Positions 24,599-33,621 of a stretch of DNA of 64,000 nucleotides are shown in pieces. The notes under the pieces were generated by a model. It was not told where the DNA came from, did no database searches, and saw only the letters and a program-made list of their open reading frames with translations. Each line of letters opens with the position of its first letter. Within the stretch, counting starts at the first letter, position 1. The DNA is from Candidatus Scalindua sp. (GTDB taxonomy: Bacteria; Planctomycetota; Brocadiia; Brocadiales; Scalinduaceae). The translations under genes were made by a program, and so were the position numbers. The DNA is taken from positions 90,259 to 154,258 of the forward strand of contig JAIQZU010000006.1 in assembly GCA_021776915.1 (NCBI GenBank), given 5' to 3'.

Positions 24599-25618
24599 TC
24601 ATTCTTTCTGGTTGTCTTCTGTGGCAATTATTTCGAGCATTTCAGAAATATTCATGTCTGCAGGACAAACTCTCGAACACCTTCCGCAGCCGACACAGAG
24701 TATGTTGTCAAATTTTTCTACGTAATATTTAAATTTATGCATGATCCTCTGGCGCCATCGCTGGTCTTGTGTAGACCTTGGATTGTGTCCGGACGTATGC
24801 AGTGTAAACATCTTGAACTGGCAACCATCCCAGTTCTTAACCCTGTCACCTTTTGACATCGTACACTCGTCAACAATATCAAAGCAATGGCATGTAGGAC
24901 ACACAAATGTACATGCGCCACAGCCTATACATTTAGTAGAAAATTCCGCCCATACTTTGTTTACAAAATTTTCATCGAGCCACGGTTTAACCTTATCAAT
25001 CTCAAACTTCTTTTCAACTGATGCGATCTGTCGTTCCGGCGTTCCACCGGCAGGATCGGAAAAAACGGTTTCCAGTTCCTTTATCAGGCCTTCACCCTTT
25101 TCGGTTACTGTCTCTACTAAATACTCATCATCAGAAATCTTTGTAAGCAGCACGTCACTGCCTTCCTTTGAATCCGGAGCCAGATTCACTGATGTGCAAA
25201 AGCAATAACTATCACATTTGTCACATGCAATGGTCACTACGGTAATGGCCTCTCTTCTTTCAACCCAGAACTTGTCGCTGCAATCCCAATTAAAGACCTT
25301 GTCCATGACAGGCAGGCTGGCGGCATCACATGGCCTTGATCCAAAGATAACCGTTTTAACTGCAAAACCTTCAGGCTCTTCCATACTAACCTTATTTTTT
25401 TCAATTTTATAAGATAGTATCTTCTCCGTCTTTGGAAGGAAAAATTCTTTAACAGAATTGTTGGTCTGGACGTGATCAAGGTGGATCTCATCCGCACTCT
25501 GTACCTCGTCAAGCATGACAAGGTTATTGTCCTTCTTTGGAGCAATGGTCTTATAACCCTTATCTTTCAGACCAGTAATTAGAGAATTAAAATTTTCTTT
25601 CTTTAAAGTTTTTTCCAC
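24599..25618 (-). CDS. flxB: FlxB-type 4Fe-4S dicluster protein (AsrA-like)
   Basis: A 339-residue cytoplasmic iron-sulfur protein with the AsrA-family block FGSRPCDAASLPVMDKVF and two C-terminal 4Fe-4S motifs, CIGCGACTFVCPTC and CVGCGRCSRVCP; an additional Cys group DKCDSYCFC lies in the middle. AsrA-like proteins pair with AsrB-like flavoproteins (here flxA). It would relay electrons between the NAD(P)H-oxidising subunit and the Hdr core. Nineteen bases separate it from flxC. Confidence 0.85.
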   Translation of the reverse strand: MEKTLKKENFNSLITGLKDKGYKTIAPKKDNNLVMLDEVQSADEIHLDHVQTNNSVKEFFLPKTEKILSYKIEKNKVSMEEPEGFAVKTVIFGSRPCDAASLPVMDKVFNWDCSDKFWVERREAITVVTIACDKCDSYCFCTSVNLAPDSKEGSDVLLTKISDDEYLVETVTEKGEGLIKELETVFSDPAGGTPERQIASVEKKFEIDKVKPWLDENFVNKVWAEFSTKCIGCGACTFVCPTCHCFDIVDECTMSKGDRVKNWDGCQFKMFTLHTSGHNPRSTQDQRWRQRIMHKFKYYVEKFDNILCVGCGRCSRVCPADMNISEMLEIIATEDNQKE

Positions 25619-25636
25619 AGCAAAATCCCTGAAATC

Positions 25637-26482
25637 CTATTTGAAAATATCCTCACTGTCATCTTCTTTGTACGTGGCCATTGCAAGTTCATCGTCTACA
25701 TTGTAACCGGACCGGTACTTAAAATTCTTCTCCGTCTCCTTGGCCAGTTTCTTATTAAGGAGATTAAGTGGTATGTCTGCTGGACATACCCTTTGACACT
25801 CTTCACAGTTTATGCATCTGCCGGCTAAATGATAAGCCCTTGTAACGTTCCATGAGAGATTGCCGCGTGGATGTGCGCTTGGGTCGATCCATTGAGGCTG
25901 GTTTTTGTCTACGATACATCTATCACAAAAGCAGAGAGGACAGATACTGCTGCAGGCGTAACACTTGATGCATTTTGCAAACTGTTTCTGCCAGAAATCC
26001 CATTTTTCTTTTTCTGATAGTTTCTCATATTCGTCCAGTTCAGCATATCTTTCATCAAAGGAGAATTCCTTGTTCTCAATCTTCTCACCAATTAACTCAT
26101 CATATATAAGCGGGGTGTTGACATCACATGCCTTACATTTTGTTGCCGGAGGTTCTCCTATTCCAGTACATGTGACACCGATGATATAAATGTCTTCACG
26201 TTTAATCTGGCTCTCCTTAATGAGTACAGTGATAGTCTTTGCATCGCATCCCTTTACTACAATTGCAGGTTTTCCAAGTTTTCTTGCTTCCTGCTTCTTG
26301 AGGTACGTTGTAAGGTTATAGACACAATACTTGTTCCATGTTAATTTGTTTACGTCCTCAGGCTTAGTAATGAATACCGGCCTTGTTCTTTCCGGTACGC
26401 TGCCTTCACCATATCCGTAAACAACGTCAACGGTTTTACTCCTGAGTAATTCCTCAGCCTTTTTTCTTAGAGCCTCAATCAT
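25637..26482 (-). CDS. flxC: FlxC-type 4Fe-4S dicluster protein
   Basis: A 281-residue iron-sulfur protein. N-terminal half resembles the FrhB/F420-dehydrogenase beta N-domain pattern (VVYGYGEGSVPERTRPVF, AIVVKGCDAKTITVLIKE, VTCTGIGEP). Two ferredoxin motifs follow: CIKCYACSSICPLCFC and CINCEECQRVCP. It is the second iron-sulfur subunit of the Flx part. Start ATG at 26482. No in-frame break or missing ligand seen. Confidence 0.82.
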   Translation of the reverse strand: MIEALRKKAEELLRSKTVDVVYGYGEGSVPERTRPVFITKPEDVNKLTWNKYCVYNLTTYLKKQEARKLGKPAIVVKGCDAKTITVLIKESQIKREDIYIIGVTCTGIGEPPATKCKACDVNTPLIYDELIGEKIENKEFSFDERYAELDEYEKLSEKEKWDFWQKQFAKCIKCYACSSICPLCFCDRCIVDKNQPQWIDPSAHPRGNLSWNVTRAYHLAGRCINCEECQRVCPADIPLNLLNKKLAKETEKNFKYRSGYNVDDELAMATYKEDDSEDIFK

Positions 26483-26553
26483 TTAATAATCTCCATATAA
26501 AATATAAAAGCAGGTTTGGGAACCTGCCATTACCATACATGATTAGTTTATAA

Positions 26554-27015
26554 TCAACTTTTCTCACTGGAAGCGTCCGGACCGATTGCATTAATCTTAT
26601 GATACCCTTCAAATGGTCCCAACGCTCTGACAGAATCGACTACGCCGTTTATCGTTTCAACCCATTTCCCGCCTTCTGCGGCAGATATCCACGAGAATTG
26701 AATTCTTTCCGGATTGATTCCACAGAATTCAAGCAGGGGACGGAAGACATTCCACCTGCGCCTGGCGTGATAATTGCCAGAATTGTAATGGCAGTCTCCT
26801 GGATGACATCCTGAAACCAGGATACCATCGGCTCCCCGTTCAAATGCTTTTATCAGGAATAAAGGATCTATCCCTCCGGTGCATGGGAGTTTGATTACGC
26901 GCACATTTGCCTGATATTGCTTTCTCCCTGTACCCGCAAGGTCTGCGCCTGCATAGGTACACCAGTTACAGAGAAATGCGACTATTCTGGGTTCAAATTT
27001 AGTTTCATCTGACAT
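26554..27015 (-). CDS. flxD: MvhD/FlxD-type [2Fe-2S] subunit
   Basis: A 153-residue MvhD-family protein with the pattern IVAFLCNWCTYAGADLAG, RVIKLPCTGGIDP, and the C-terminal ligand group LVSGCHPGDCHYNSGN. MvhD joins electron-donor modules (hydrogenase, formate dehydrogenase or Flx) to HdrA through a [2Fe-2S] cluster. It lies directly between flxC and hdrA, the expected physical and genetic link. A palindromic repeat sits in the gap to hdrA. Confidence 0.93.
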   Translation of the reverse strand: MSDETKFEPRIVAFLCNWCTYAGADLAGTGRKQYQANVRVIKLPCTGGIDPLFLIKAFERGADGILVSGCHPGDCHYNSGNYHARRRWNVFRPLLEFCGINPERIQFSWISAAEGGKWVETINGVVDSVRALGPFEGYHKINAIGPDASSEKS

Positions 27016-27040
27016 TGTAATTATATAATGAATAAATAAA

Positions 27041-27069
27041 TGTAAGGGCGTATTATTATACGCCCCTAC
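27041..27069. repeat. GTAGGGGCGTA hairpin between hdrA and flxD
   Basis: Arms GTAAGGGCGTAT and ATACGCCCCTAC pair with one mismatch around a three-base loop. Same arm sequence as the longer elements at 30779 and 56194. It stands in the middle of the hdr-flx transcript. Confidence 0.7.
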
Positions 27070-27106
27070 TTTGTGGTAACTTTGAAATTCATAAATATCT
27101 AGATAT

Positions 27107-29155
27107 TTAATTAAATTCTACGGCGTTAATCTCTGCATATATTTGTTCATCATTGAAGCCATCTAACTCTATACTCTTAGATCTGCATGTTGCCGCACAC
27201 AAACCGCAGCCCTGGCAGAGTCCTTCATTTACTCTTGCAACGGTCTTTATCACACTGCCGTCACGTGCCTTAATATCTTCTGACTCAATTGCACTGTATG
27301 GACATACTTTCTGACAGTAGAAGCATCCAATGCATGTTGAGAAGACAGGTGGGAGTTGTCTATCTACCCTGGCGACTACAGGTTCACGTTCCAGCTCATC
27401 TGATGAAAGCAAGGCAAGTACCTTACTTGCCGCAGCACCCGCCTGTGCAACAGTCTCCGGTATGTCTTTAGGTCCCTGACATGTTCCGGCAAGAAAGATT
27501 CCGGCGCTGCTGCTTTCTACCGGTTTTAGCTTTGGATGTATCTCTGATAAAAATTTATCTTTATCATACTGTATGCTCAGTTTCTGTGCAATCTCCATCG
27601 CATCGTCCTGTGCCTTCATTGCCGATGCAAGTACTACCATGTCGGCCTCAATCTCGACTACTGAGCCTGTTAATGTGTCTGCTCCGAGTACAACCAGCTT
27701 CTCGCCTTTCTTGTAAACCCTTGAGACGCGGCCTCTGAGATACGTGGCTCCTTCTTCTTCTATTGCCCTTTGTGAAAATTCTTCGTAGCCTTTTCCGGCA
27801 CATCTGATATCTATATAGAAGACAAATGCGTGTCCATGATGCACCTTGTGCTTGTACAGCATGGTGTGCTTGGCCGTATACATACAACATGTCTTGGAAC
27901 AGTATGAACACCCTTTTGCAGGGTCTCTGGAACCAACACATTGAATAAATACTACTATTTCCGGCTCTTTGCCGTCAGAAGGTCTTTTAATTACGCCTTC
28001 CGTTGGGCCGGAAGCGCTGGCAAGACGCTCAAATTGCAGTCCCGTTATTACGTCTTCATATTTACCGCCGCCATATTCACCATAGAGACCATCCTCAAGT
28101 TCCTTATAGCCTGTGGCAACGATTATTGCGCCGACTTTTACCTCTATAATTTCATCTTCCTGGTTGTAGTCAATTGCCTTAACCGGAGCTATCGGACATG
28201 CGTCTATACACTTTCTGCAAACCTTGGAATCATTTGGTTTAATGTTTTTCTTGCGTGCGTCTTTAAATAATATGCAGTTTTCCCTGTCGATTACAGGCTT
28301 GCTGGGAATCGCCTGTGGAAATGGGATATAGATGGCAGTCCTGTTTCCAAGACCCATATCAAATTCGCTCTTTATTTTTGAGCATGGGCACACCTGCCAG
28401 CATGAACTGCATCCGGTACACAAGTCCAGGTCAACAGACCTTGCCTTCTTACGAATCTTTACAGTGAAATTGCCAATATAACCGTCAACGGATTCTATCT
28501 CGGACCATGTGTGCATTGTTATGTTGTCATTTTGCGCAGCTTCAACCATCTTCGGCGTCATGATACACTGTGAACAGTCGAGGGTAGGGAAAGTTTCGGA
28601 CAGTTGAGCCATGTGGCCGCCGATTGACGCTTCTCTCTCAACCATTATAACTTCATGTCCACCATCAGCTATATCCAATGCCGCTTGAATTCCTGCGATA
28701 CCGCCTCCGATAACGAGGGCGCGTTTTGTAACGGGAACCTTTATTGCATTTAGTGATTTATCCTTTCTGACCTTTTCGGTCATCATCCTTACGAGATCGG
28801 TGGATTTTTCTGTCCCTACAGGAATTTCCGGATGAACCCAGGAACACTGTTCCCTGATGTTTGAGATTTCAACATGATATGGGTTCAGGCCTGTTTTTAT
28901 AGCGGCGTTACGGAATGTATGTTCGTGCATCTTTGGAGAGCAGGCGGCGACTACTACACCATCTAATCCTTCTTCCTTGATTTTGTCTCTTAAGAGTTTC
29001 TGGCCGGGGTCCGAACACATATACTTGTAGGTAGTTGTATATGAAACCCCGGGGTTATTCTTTTTGGTCTCTTCCGCTACTTTCTCAACATCAACTGTAG
29101 CAGAGATATTCGTACCACAATGACAGACAAATACACCAATCTTCTTGTTACCCAC
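27107..29155 (-). CDS. hdrA: HdrA, FAD-containing heterodisulfide reductase subunit
   Basis: A 682-residue HdrA: N-terminal GVFVCHCGTNIS with further Cys ligands, FAD-binding ALVIGGGIAGIQAALDIA, the SQCIMTPKMVE motif, two ferredoxin motifs in the middle (CTGCSSCWQVCPCSK and CRKCIDACP) and two at the C-terminus (CIGCFYCQKVCP and CQGCGLCAATC). HdrA carries the bifurcating flavin. GTG start at 29155 with GAGGAG eight bases before. Full length; the long N-terminal and C-terminal iron-sulfur domains match the standard HdrA layout. Confidence 0.95.
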   Translation of the reverse strand: MGNKKIGVFVCHCGTNISATVDVEKVAEETKKNNPGVSYTTTYKYMCSDPGQKLLRDKIKEEGLDGVVVAACSPKMHEHTFRNAAIKTGLNPYHVEISNIREQCSWVHPEIPVGTEKSTDLVRMMTEKVRKDKSLNAIKVPVTKRALVIGGGIAGIQAALDIADGGHEVIMVEREASIGGHMAQLSETFPTLDCSQCIMTPKMVEAAQNDNITMHTWSEIESVDGYIGNFTVKIRKKARSVDLDLCTGCSSCWQVCPCSKIKSEFDMGLGNRTAIYIPFPQAIPSKPVIDRENCILFKDARKKNIKPNDSKVCRKCIDACPIAPVKAIDYNQEDEIIEVKVGAIIVATGYKELEDGLYGEYGGGKYEDVITGLQFERLASASGPTEGVIKRPSDGKEPEIVVFIQCVGSRDPAKGCSYCSKTCCMYTAKHTMLYKHKVHHGHAFVFYIDIRCAGKGYEEFSQRAIEEEGATYLRGRVSRVYKKGEKLVVLGADTLTGSVVEIEADMVVLASAMKAQDDAMEIAQKLSIQYDKDKFLSEIHPKLKPVESSSAGIFLAGTCQGPKDIPETVAQAGAAASKVLALLSSDELEREPVVARVDRQLPPVFSTCIGCFYCQKVCPYSAIESEDIKARDGSVIKTVARVNEGLCQGCGLCAATCRSKSIELDGFNDEQIYAEINAVEFN

Positions 29156-29192
29156 TTACAAACTCCTCAGTGAAAAATTATCTTTTACACAT

Positions 29193-29280
29193 ATGTAGCG
29201 GCGTATTGCAATCCCCGGACAAACTGCGCTCCCCGGACTGGAAAGCGCCGAGGACAAGACGAGGACTTTACGCTCCTACA
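29193..29280. repeat. nested repeat between hdrB and hdrA
   Basis: Outer arms TGTAGCGGCGTA and TACGCTCCTACA enclose a CCCCGGAC...GCCGAGGAC unit (29213-29270) that is itself partly duplicated. An example of one repeat family sitting inside the hairpin of another. Confidence 0.65.
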
Positions 29281-29287
29281 GGATTAA

Positions 29288-30175
29288 TTATGCAAATGCA
29301 TTAACGACTGATTCAGTATCTATAAAGTGTTTATTCAGACCAAGACTTATCGGGCCTAAATCTAAAGCAAGACCAATAAGTTCTGAGATGTACACGACAG
29401 GAATATCGAATTTGCGATTATATTCCTTTTCTATTTTCTTCTGCCTCATATCCAGGTTTGCGTGACACATCGGACAAGCTACGGCTATTGCATCTGCGCC
29501 TGCGTCTACAGCGCACTCTAAAATATCATTAGTCAGTTTTAATACTACGTCTGTCCGGCTGAGTGTAAAGCCTCCGCCGCAGCAATTTGTTTTAAGTTCC
29601 CAGTCTACGGGTATGGCTCCTGTTGCCTCCACTATCTCCTCCATGGACGTGGGGTTTTCAGGATCATCAAATTTAAGTACCTTTGGAGGCCTTAACAGAA
29701 GGCATCCGTAATAGCAGGCAACCTTTAAATCTTTTGGAGTCTTCTTTTTCTTCTCGGCGATCTCATCCATGCAATAATTCTTGATTAGTTCAAGATAATT
29801 TATGATCTTCACATCGCCATTGCAGGGCATTTCTATGGCATCCTCGACATCCTTTTTCAGTTTTTCATCGTCCGCAACATCTTTTTGAGAAATAATCAAC
29901 CTTTGAGAACACATAGGGCAGGGTGCAAGTATTTCTTTAAAACCAGATTGTTCTGCCAGGCTGATATTTCTGATAGACAAGGCGGTTGAGAGTTTATGGT
30001 TTGTTGCGTGAGCCGAAGATGCGCCACAGCAGTTCCAGTCATGGATTTCTTCCAGTTCAGGTCCTATTTCTTCGGATACCCTTAATACAGAGGTGCCATA
30101 TTCCTCTGAACTTGAACCCATCGTGATTGCACAGCCAGGATAATAACCGATCTTCGTTCTTTCTTCTATTTGCAT
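29288..30175 (-). CDS. hdrB: HdrB, CCG-domain heterodisulfide reductase subunit
   Basis: A 295-residue protein with two CCG (Cys-rich) domains: YYPGCAI ... WNCCGASSAH ... CPMCSQRL, and YYGCLLLRPP ... NCCGGGFTLS ... CPMCHANLD. These bind the non-cubane [4Fe-4S] clusters that cleave disulfides. The insertion DPENPTSMEEIVEATGA after the second YGC is normal for HdrB. It overlaps hdrC by ten bases. The natural disulfide in this organism is unknown; in bacteria it may be DsrC or another thiol protein. Confidence 0.95.
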   Translation of the reverse strand: MQIEERTKIGYYPGCAITMGSSSEEYGTSVLRVSEEIGPELEEIHDWNCCGASSAHATNHKLSTALSIRNISLAEQSGFKEILAPCPMCSQRLIISQKDVADDEKLKKDVEDAIEMPCNGDVKIINYLELIKNYCMDEIAEKKKKTPKDLKVACYYGCLLLRPPKVLKFDDPENPTSMEEIVEATGAIPVDWELKTNCCGGGFTLSRTDVVLKLTNDILECAVDAGADAIAVACPMCHANLDMRQKKIEKEYNRKFDIPVVYISELIGLALDLGPISLGLNKHFIDTESVVNAFA

Positions 30176-30720
30176 TTTTCAAATATTCGTTTAACTGCAT
30201 CCTTGCCTTTAATGTCATGGGGCAAGAATGACAACTTTCCTTTGCTTAACATTTGAGGACCGACTATTAAATCCTGCAATGCGGTTTTAGGCCTCTTCAT
30301 CTTGTATTCATTCAGCATCCATAATTCAGAGATACGGCCGTGCTTCTTAACGGAGTTAAGAAATGCTTCGTGAAATGTTGTGATATTTTTTTCCAGCGGG
30401 TTGGCCAGGCCTTCTTCAAGTGACATTTCTCTTAAGACGTCCATTAATTCCGCTATCTTAACCTCTTTTGGACATCTTGTTGTACATGTTATACAGGAAG
30501 CGCATAACCATATGGTTCTTGATGTTAATGCTTCCCGTCTGGCGCCAATTTGCACAAATCTGATAATCTGATTCGGCATGTAATCCATCTCATATGCGAC
30601 AGGGCATCCTGCCGTACATTTGCCGCATTGGTAGCATTTCTTTACATCTATCCCACTTCTCTCTTCAACTTCTTTAGCAAAATCAGACTTTAATTCTTTT
30701 GTTGTAATTTTTATCTTCAT
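30166..30720 (-). CDS. hdrC: HdrC, 4Fe-4S heterodisulfide reductase subunit
   Basis: A 184-residue protein with two ferredoxin motifs, CYQCGKCTAGCP and CASCITCTTRCP, spaced as in HdrC, plus FVQIGARREALTSRTIWLCA between them. It relays electrons from HdrA to HdrB. First gene of the minus-strand hdrC-hdrB-hdrA-flxD-flxC-flxB-flxA-mobB run; any promoter should lie in the repeat-rich gap upstream (30721-31276). Confidence 0.94.
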   Translation of the reverse strand: MKIKITTKELKSDFAKEVEERSGIDVKKCYQCGKCTAGCPVAYEMDYMPNQIIRFVQIGARREALTSRTIWLCASCITCTTRCPKEVKIAELMDVLREMSLEEGLANPLEKNITTFHEAFLNSVKKHGRISELWMLNEYKMKRPKTALQDLIVGPQMLSKGKLSFLPHDIKGKDAVKRIFEKCK

Positions 30721-30778
30721 ATATCTTTAAAACAATTTATAGAACAAAAAGGTTTCTTTCTAATACGTTTAATAAAAT

Positions 30779-30831
30779 GTAGGGGCGTATGATTGCCGGC
30801 CCGAATAGATCCAGGCGGGTACGCCCCTACA
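30779..30831. repeat. 53-bp GTAGGGGCGTA...TACGCCCCTACA element
   Basis: Terminal inverted arms TGTAGGGGCGTA/TACGCCCCTACA with an inner GGCCCGAATAGATCCAGGCGGG. The same unit in the opposite orientation is at 56194-56252. Confidence 0.8.
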
Positions 30832-30891
30832 CAGTGGTATAAAGTTGCCGAAGGCCTAATTTAGTGCATAAAAATTTCTATGTTTATAACA

Positions 30892-30935
30892 CTTCGACTC
30901 CGCTCAGTGTGACGTCATCCTGAGCGGAGTCGAAG
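30892..30935. repeat. perfect 16-bp inverted repeat, REP-like
   Basis: CTTCGACTCCGCTCAG (30892-30907) and its exact reverse complement (30920-30935) around TGTGACGTCATC. Typical intergenic REP-like palindrome. Could also end transcripts from either side, but has no T-run. Confidence 0.85.
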
Positions 30936-31160
30936 GATAGTCTTTTGTCGCGATAGCGACCTAACTTGAAATTTAGAAAAACCAAGGCTGATTATACTAT
31001 AAAAAACAAATAAATGTCAAAAGATTAAACTCAGCTTTTTATTTTATTGAGGAACTACTCAATACTGAAGATTCTATGTTAATTATTCGCTCTTTGATAT
31101 TTTTTATTTTAAAATTTTGTATTTATGCATTATATTGTAAAATGAATTGATTTAATTGAG

Positions 31161-31254
31161 GAATTGAAGGATTAAGGGATTGAGGAATTCCTGTCTGCCA
31201 AAGGCGGACAGGGACAGGTTGGGGATAATTCCTTAATCCCTGAATCCCCAAATT
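31161..31254. repeat. inverted repeat upstream of the DUF58 gene
   Basis: GAATTGAAGGATTAAGGGAT (31161-31180) pairs imperfectly with ATTCCTTAATCCCTGAATCC (31227-31246). A related piece is near 34627-34690. Confidence 0.6.
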
Positions 31255-31276
31255 CTTAAATTTTTAATTACTTATC

Positions 31277-32158
31277 ATGATTCCAAAGGAAATATTAAAG
31301 AAGGTAAAGCAGATACAGATACGCTCAAGCCGTCTGGTTAATGATGTATTGGCCGGTGAGTACGTAAGCGTCTTCAAGGGTCGGGGTATGGAATTTGAAG
31401 AGGTGCGGGAATATCAGGCCGGAGATGATATACGCACGATTGACTGGAATGTTACCGCGCGCCTGGGGCATCCTTACATAAAAAGATTTAAAGAGGAGAG
31501 AGAATTAACCATTATGTTTCTGGTTGACCTCAGTTATTCAGGTGAATTTGGGAGTGTGAAGCAGTTAAAGAACGAGATTGCGACTGAGATATGCGCCCTG
31601 CTTGCCCTTTCTGCCGTAAGAAACAATGACAAGGTTGGCCTTATTCTTTTTACTGATAAGATTGAAAAATTTGTGCCGCCAAAGAAAGGAAAGACGCATG
31701 TACTTCGAGTGATTAGAGAGGTGCTTTACTACAAACCGGAAAATAAGGGGACCGACATATCAATAGCCCTTGAGTATCTTTTAAAGGTTACCAAGCGGAA
31801 GACAGTCTGTTTCCTGATATCAGACTTTATAACTGAAGGTTTTGAACATGCATTGCGCACTGCAAACAAGCGTCATGATATAATTGCAGCTTCTATAACA
31901 GATCCCCGTGAATTAGAGATACCAAATGTTGGATTTGTTGAGTTGGAAGATGCGGAAACAGGCGAGATTACACTTATTGATACATCAGACAGGGAGATGA
32001 TGGAAAGATTTAACAGATTTAATACAAATAGCATGCAGGATAGGGAGAAATTATTTAGAGGCATGGGTGTCGATTTGATTGATGTAAGGACGGATAAATC
32101 GTATGTAGAACCGATTATGAAATTCTTCAGGACAAGAGAAAAGAGACTTAAATACTAA
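31277..32158 (+). CDS. DUF58-domain protein
   Basis: A 293-residue DUF58 protein: KGRGMEFEEVREYQAGDDIR and TIDWNVTARLGHPYIKRFKE are the diagnostic block, followed by a VWA-like fold (FLVDLSYSGEF). DUF58 proteins occur with MoxR AAA ATPases and Bat VWA proteins in the aerotolerance-type operon. Here no moxR gene precedes it within the window (the upstream neighbour is hdrC on the other strand). Cytoplasmic. Role in envelope stress or metal-cofactor insertion is known only by association. Confidence 0.9.
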   Translation: MIPKEILKKVKQIQIRSSRLVNDVLAGEYVSVFKGRGMEFEEVREYQAGDDIRTIDWNVTARLGHPYIKRFKEERELTIMFLVDLSYSGEFGSVKQLKNEIATEICALLALSAVRNNDKVGLILFTDKIEKFVPPKKGKTHVLRVIREVLYYKPENKGTDISIALEYLLKVTKRKTVCFLISDFITEGFEHALRTANKRHDIIAASITDPRELEIPNVGFVELEDAETGEITLIDTSDREMMERFNRFNTNSMQDREKLFRGMGVDLIDVRTDKSYVEPIMKFFRTREKRLKY

Positions 32159-32455
32159 CCTCCTGGCATTTTTATACAAATTCATTCGACTACGTCATTT
32201 ACGGGAACATTAAATGTACTTTTTGGGTATATTAGGAAAAGGCAGGTTAAGTAGTTTATTGCTATTTACTATACCTATAGTACAACTTATCAAACCGATT
32301 TCTCTCGCCTTAACGATTGAATATGGCCAGCGCCTTTACCTGTCAGTTTAATCAGCCAGGAACAGGCTATCTTCAAAAGACTACTAACCTGCTGCCTGAT
32401 AAAAGAAGTCTATTGAGAGATTTTAAAGTTGGTGCAAATTTCAGGTTATGTATAA

Positions 32456-33436
32456 ATGGTTCTCAGTATGAATAAAATCATAAAATACGGAATATTTATT
32501 CTCATAGTTCTTGTATATGCAGAATATACATATGCGGCCAGGAAAACTTTAGAGGAAGGAGGTTCCAGGCTTCATGTAGACGCTAATGTTGATAAAGCTA
32601 AAATAACAATTGGAGACAAAATAAATTATAAGATAACGGTAGATTTTTCTGAAGGAATTGAGGTTTTGCCGCCCGAGATAAAGGATGAGGTAGGGGGGCT
32701 TGCCGTAGAGGATTTTGGCATCGAAGAATCCATGAATGAGGAAGGGGTGATTACGCAGGAAATATGGTATACCCTTGAGACATTTAATACCGGTTCATAC
32801 ATAATACCGGCTTTTGATATAAAATACACAACGAAGCCTGAAACAGAGGAGGCGGTAGTAAAAACACCGGAAGTGTTTATTGAGGTTGTAACCACACTGG
32901 ATGAGAATGCCGGTGATGTAAGAGATATAAAGCCTCCTGTGGCAATCAAAAGAAATTATTTCAGGCTATACTGTATTATTGCAATAGTTTTTGGGATTTT
33001 GGTAATTGTGGGCGCTGTATTATTATATCTAAAGCGTAGAAAACAGAGAGAGATTGGATTTGTACCTGAGCCTCTCCCTGCCCATCAGATTGCATATAAT
33101 GAGCTTGAAAAGTTAAGGGACTTAAACCTGATATCAGAAGGCCGGATAAAGGAATATTATTATCGTCTGTCAAATATAGTCAGGCGCTATATTGAGAGTA
33201 GATTTAAACTCATGGCCCCAGAAAGAACTACGGAAGAGTTTCTGGCAGAGATGACGGTTACCGACAGGTTGGCAGGAGTGCATAAGGAGCTTATCAGCAA
33301 TTTCCTTGAACACTGCGATATGGTTAAGTTTGCGGCGTATGGCCCTGATAGCCGGGAAATAGAAAACGCATTTAACTCGGCAATAAAACTGGTTGACGAA
33401 ACCAGAGAGGTTTTGCAGAAAGAAGCAGTTCATTAA
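32456..33436 (+). CDS. membrane protein of the Bat operon (BatD-like N-terminus, DUF4381-like C-terminus)
   Basis: A 326-residue protein (an ATG at 32468 is an equally good start): signal peptide (IIKYGIFILIVLVYAEYTYA), a strand-rich domain (about 30-150: KITIGDKINYKITVDFSEGI), one membrane helix (about 170-195), then a helical cytoplasmic domain (AYNELEKLRDLNLISEGRIK, YYYRLSNIVRRYIESRF). The C-terminal part repeats the pattern found in the DUF4381 family. It lies between DUF58 and the two VWA genes as in other Bat operons. About 300 bases of empty DNA separate it from DUF58. Confidence 0.75.
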   Translation: MVLSMNKIIKYGIFILIVLVYAEYTYAARKTLEEGGSRLHVDANVDKAKITIGDKINYKITVDFSEGIEVLPPEIKDEVGGLAVEDFGIEESMNEEGVITQEIWYTLETFNTGSYIIPAFDIKYTTKPETEEAVVKTPEVFIEVVTTLDENAGDVRDIKPPVAIKRNYFRLYCIIAIVFGILVIVGAVLLYLKRRKQREIGFVPEPLPAHQIAYNELEKLRDLNLISEGRIKEYYYRLSNIVRRYIESRFKLMAPERTTEEFLAEMTVTDRLAGVHKELISNFLEHCDMVKFAAYGPDSREIENAFNSAIKLVDETREVLQKEAVH

Positions 33437-33500
33437 AGAAAATGTTAGACGGGAGCATTTTTATTTTGTTGTAGATAATAAAGGTGGATTCGCTTCACTT

Positions 33501-33527
33501 CCCCGGACAAAAAGCGCCGAGGACTTT
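33501..33527. repeat. CCCCGGAC...GCCGAGGAC unit inside a GGTGGATT/AATCCACC hairpin
   Basis: The unit is flanked by GGTGGATTCGCTTCACTT and AATCCACC, i.e. it sits in the loop of another repeat (33480-33540); a second GTAGGGTGGATT/AATCCAC hairpin follows at 33561-33594. Confidence 0.7.
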
Positions 33528-33621
33528 AATCCACCCTACATATAACGAATGTATGGTATGCTGTAGGGTGGATTAAGGCTATTGGCCGAATCCACATATA
33601 CACTTAATATATAGATAGATT

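Larger units (their letters stand above)
30721..31276. other. divergent intergenic region full of hairpins
   Basis: Lies between hdrC (minus) and the DUF58 gene (plus), so it must hold promoters both ways. No gene. Contains the GTAGGGGCGTA element (30779-30831), a perfect 16-bp inverted repeat (30892-30935), and an inverted GAATTGAAGGATTAAGGGAT repeat (31161-31254) whose loop carries the CCTGTCTGCC/GGCGGACAGG hairpin (31189-31211). Confidence 0.6.
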
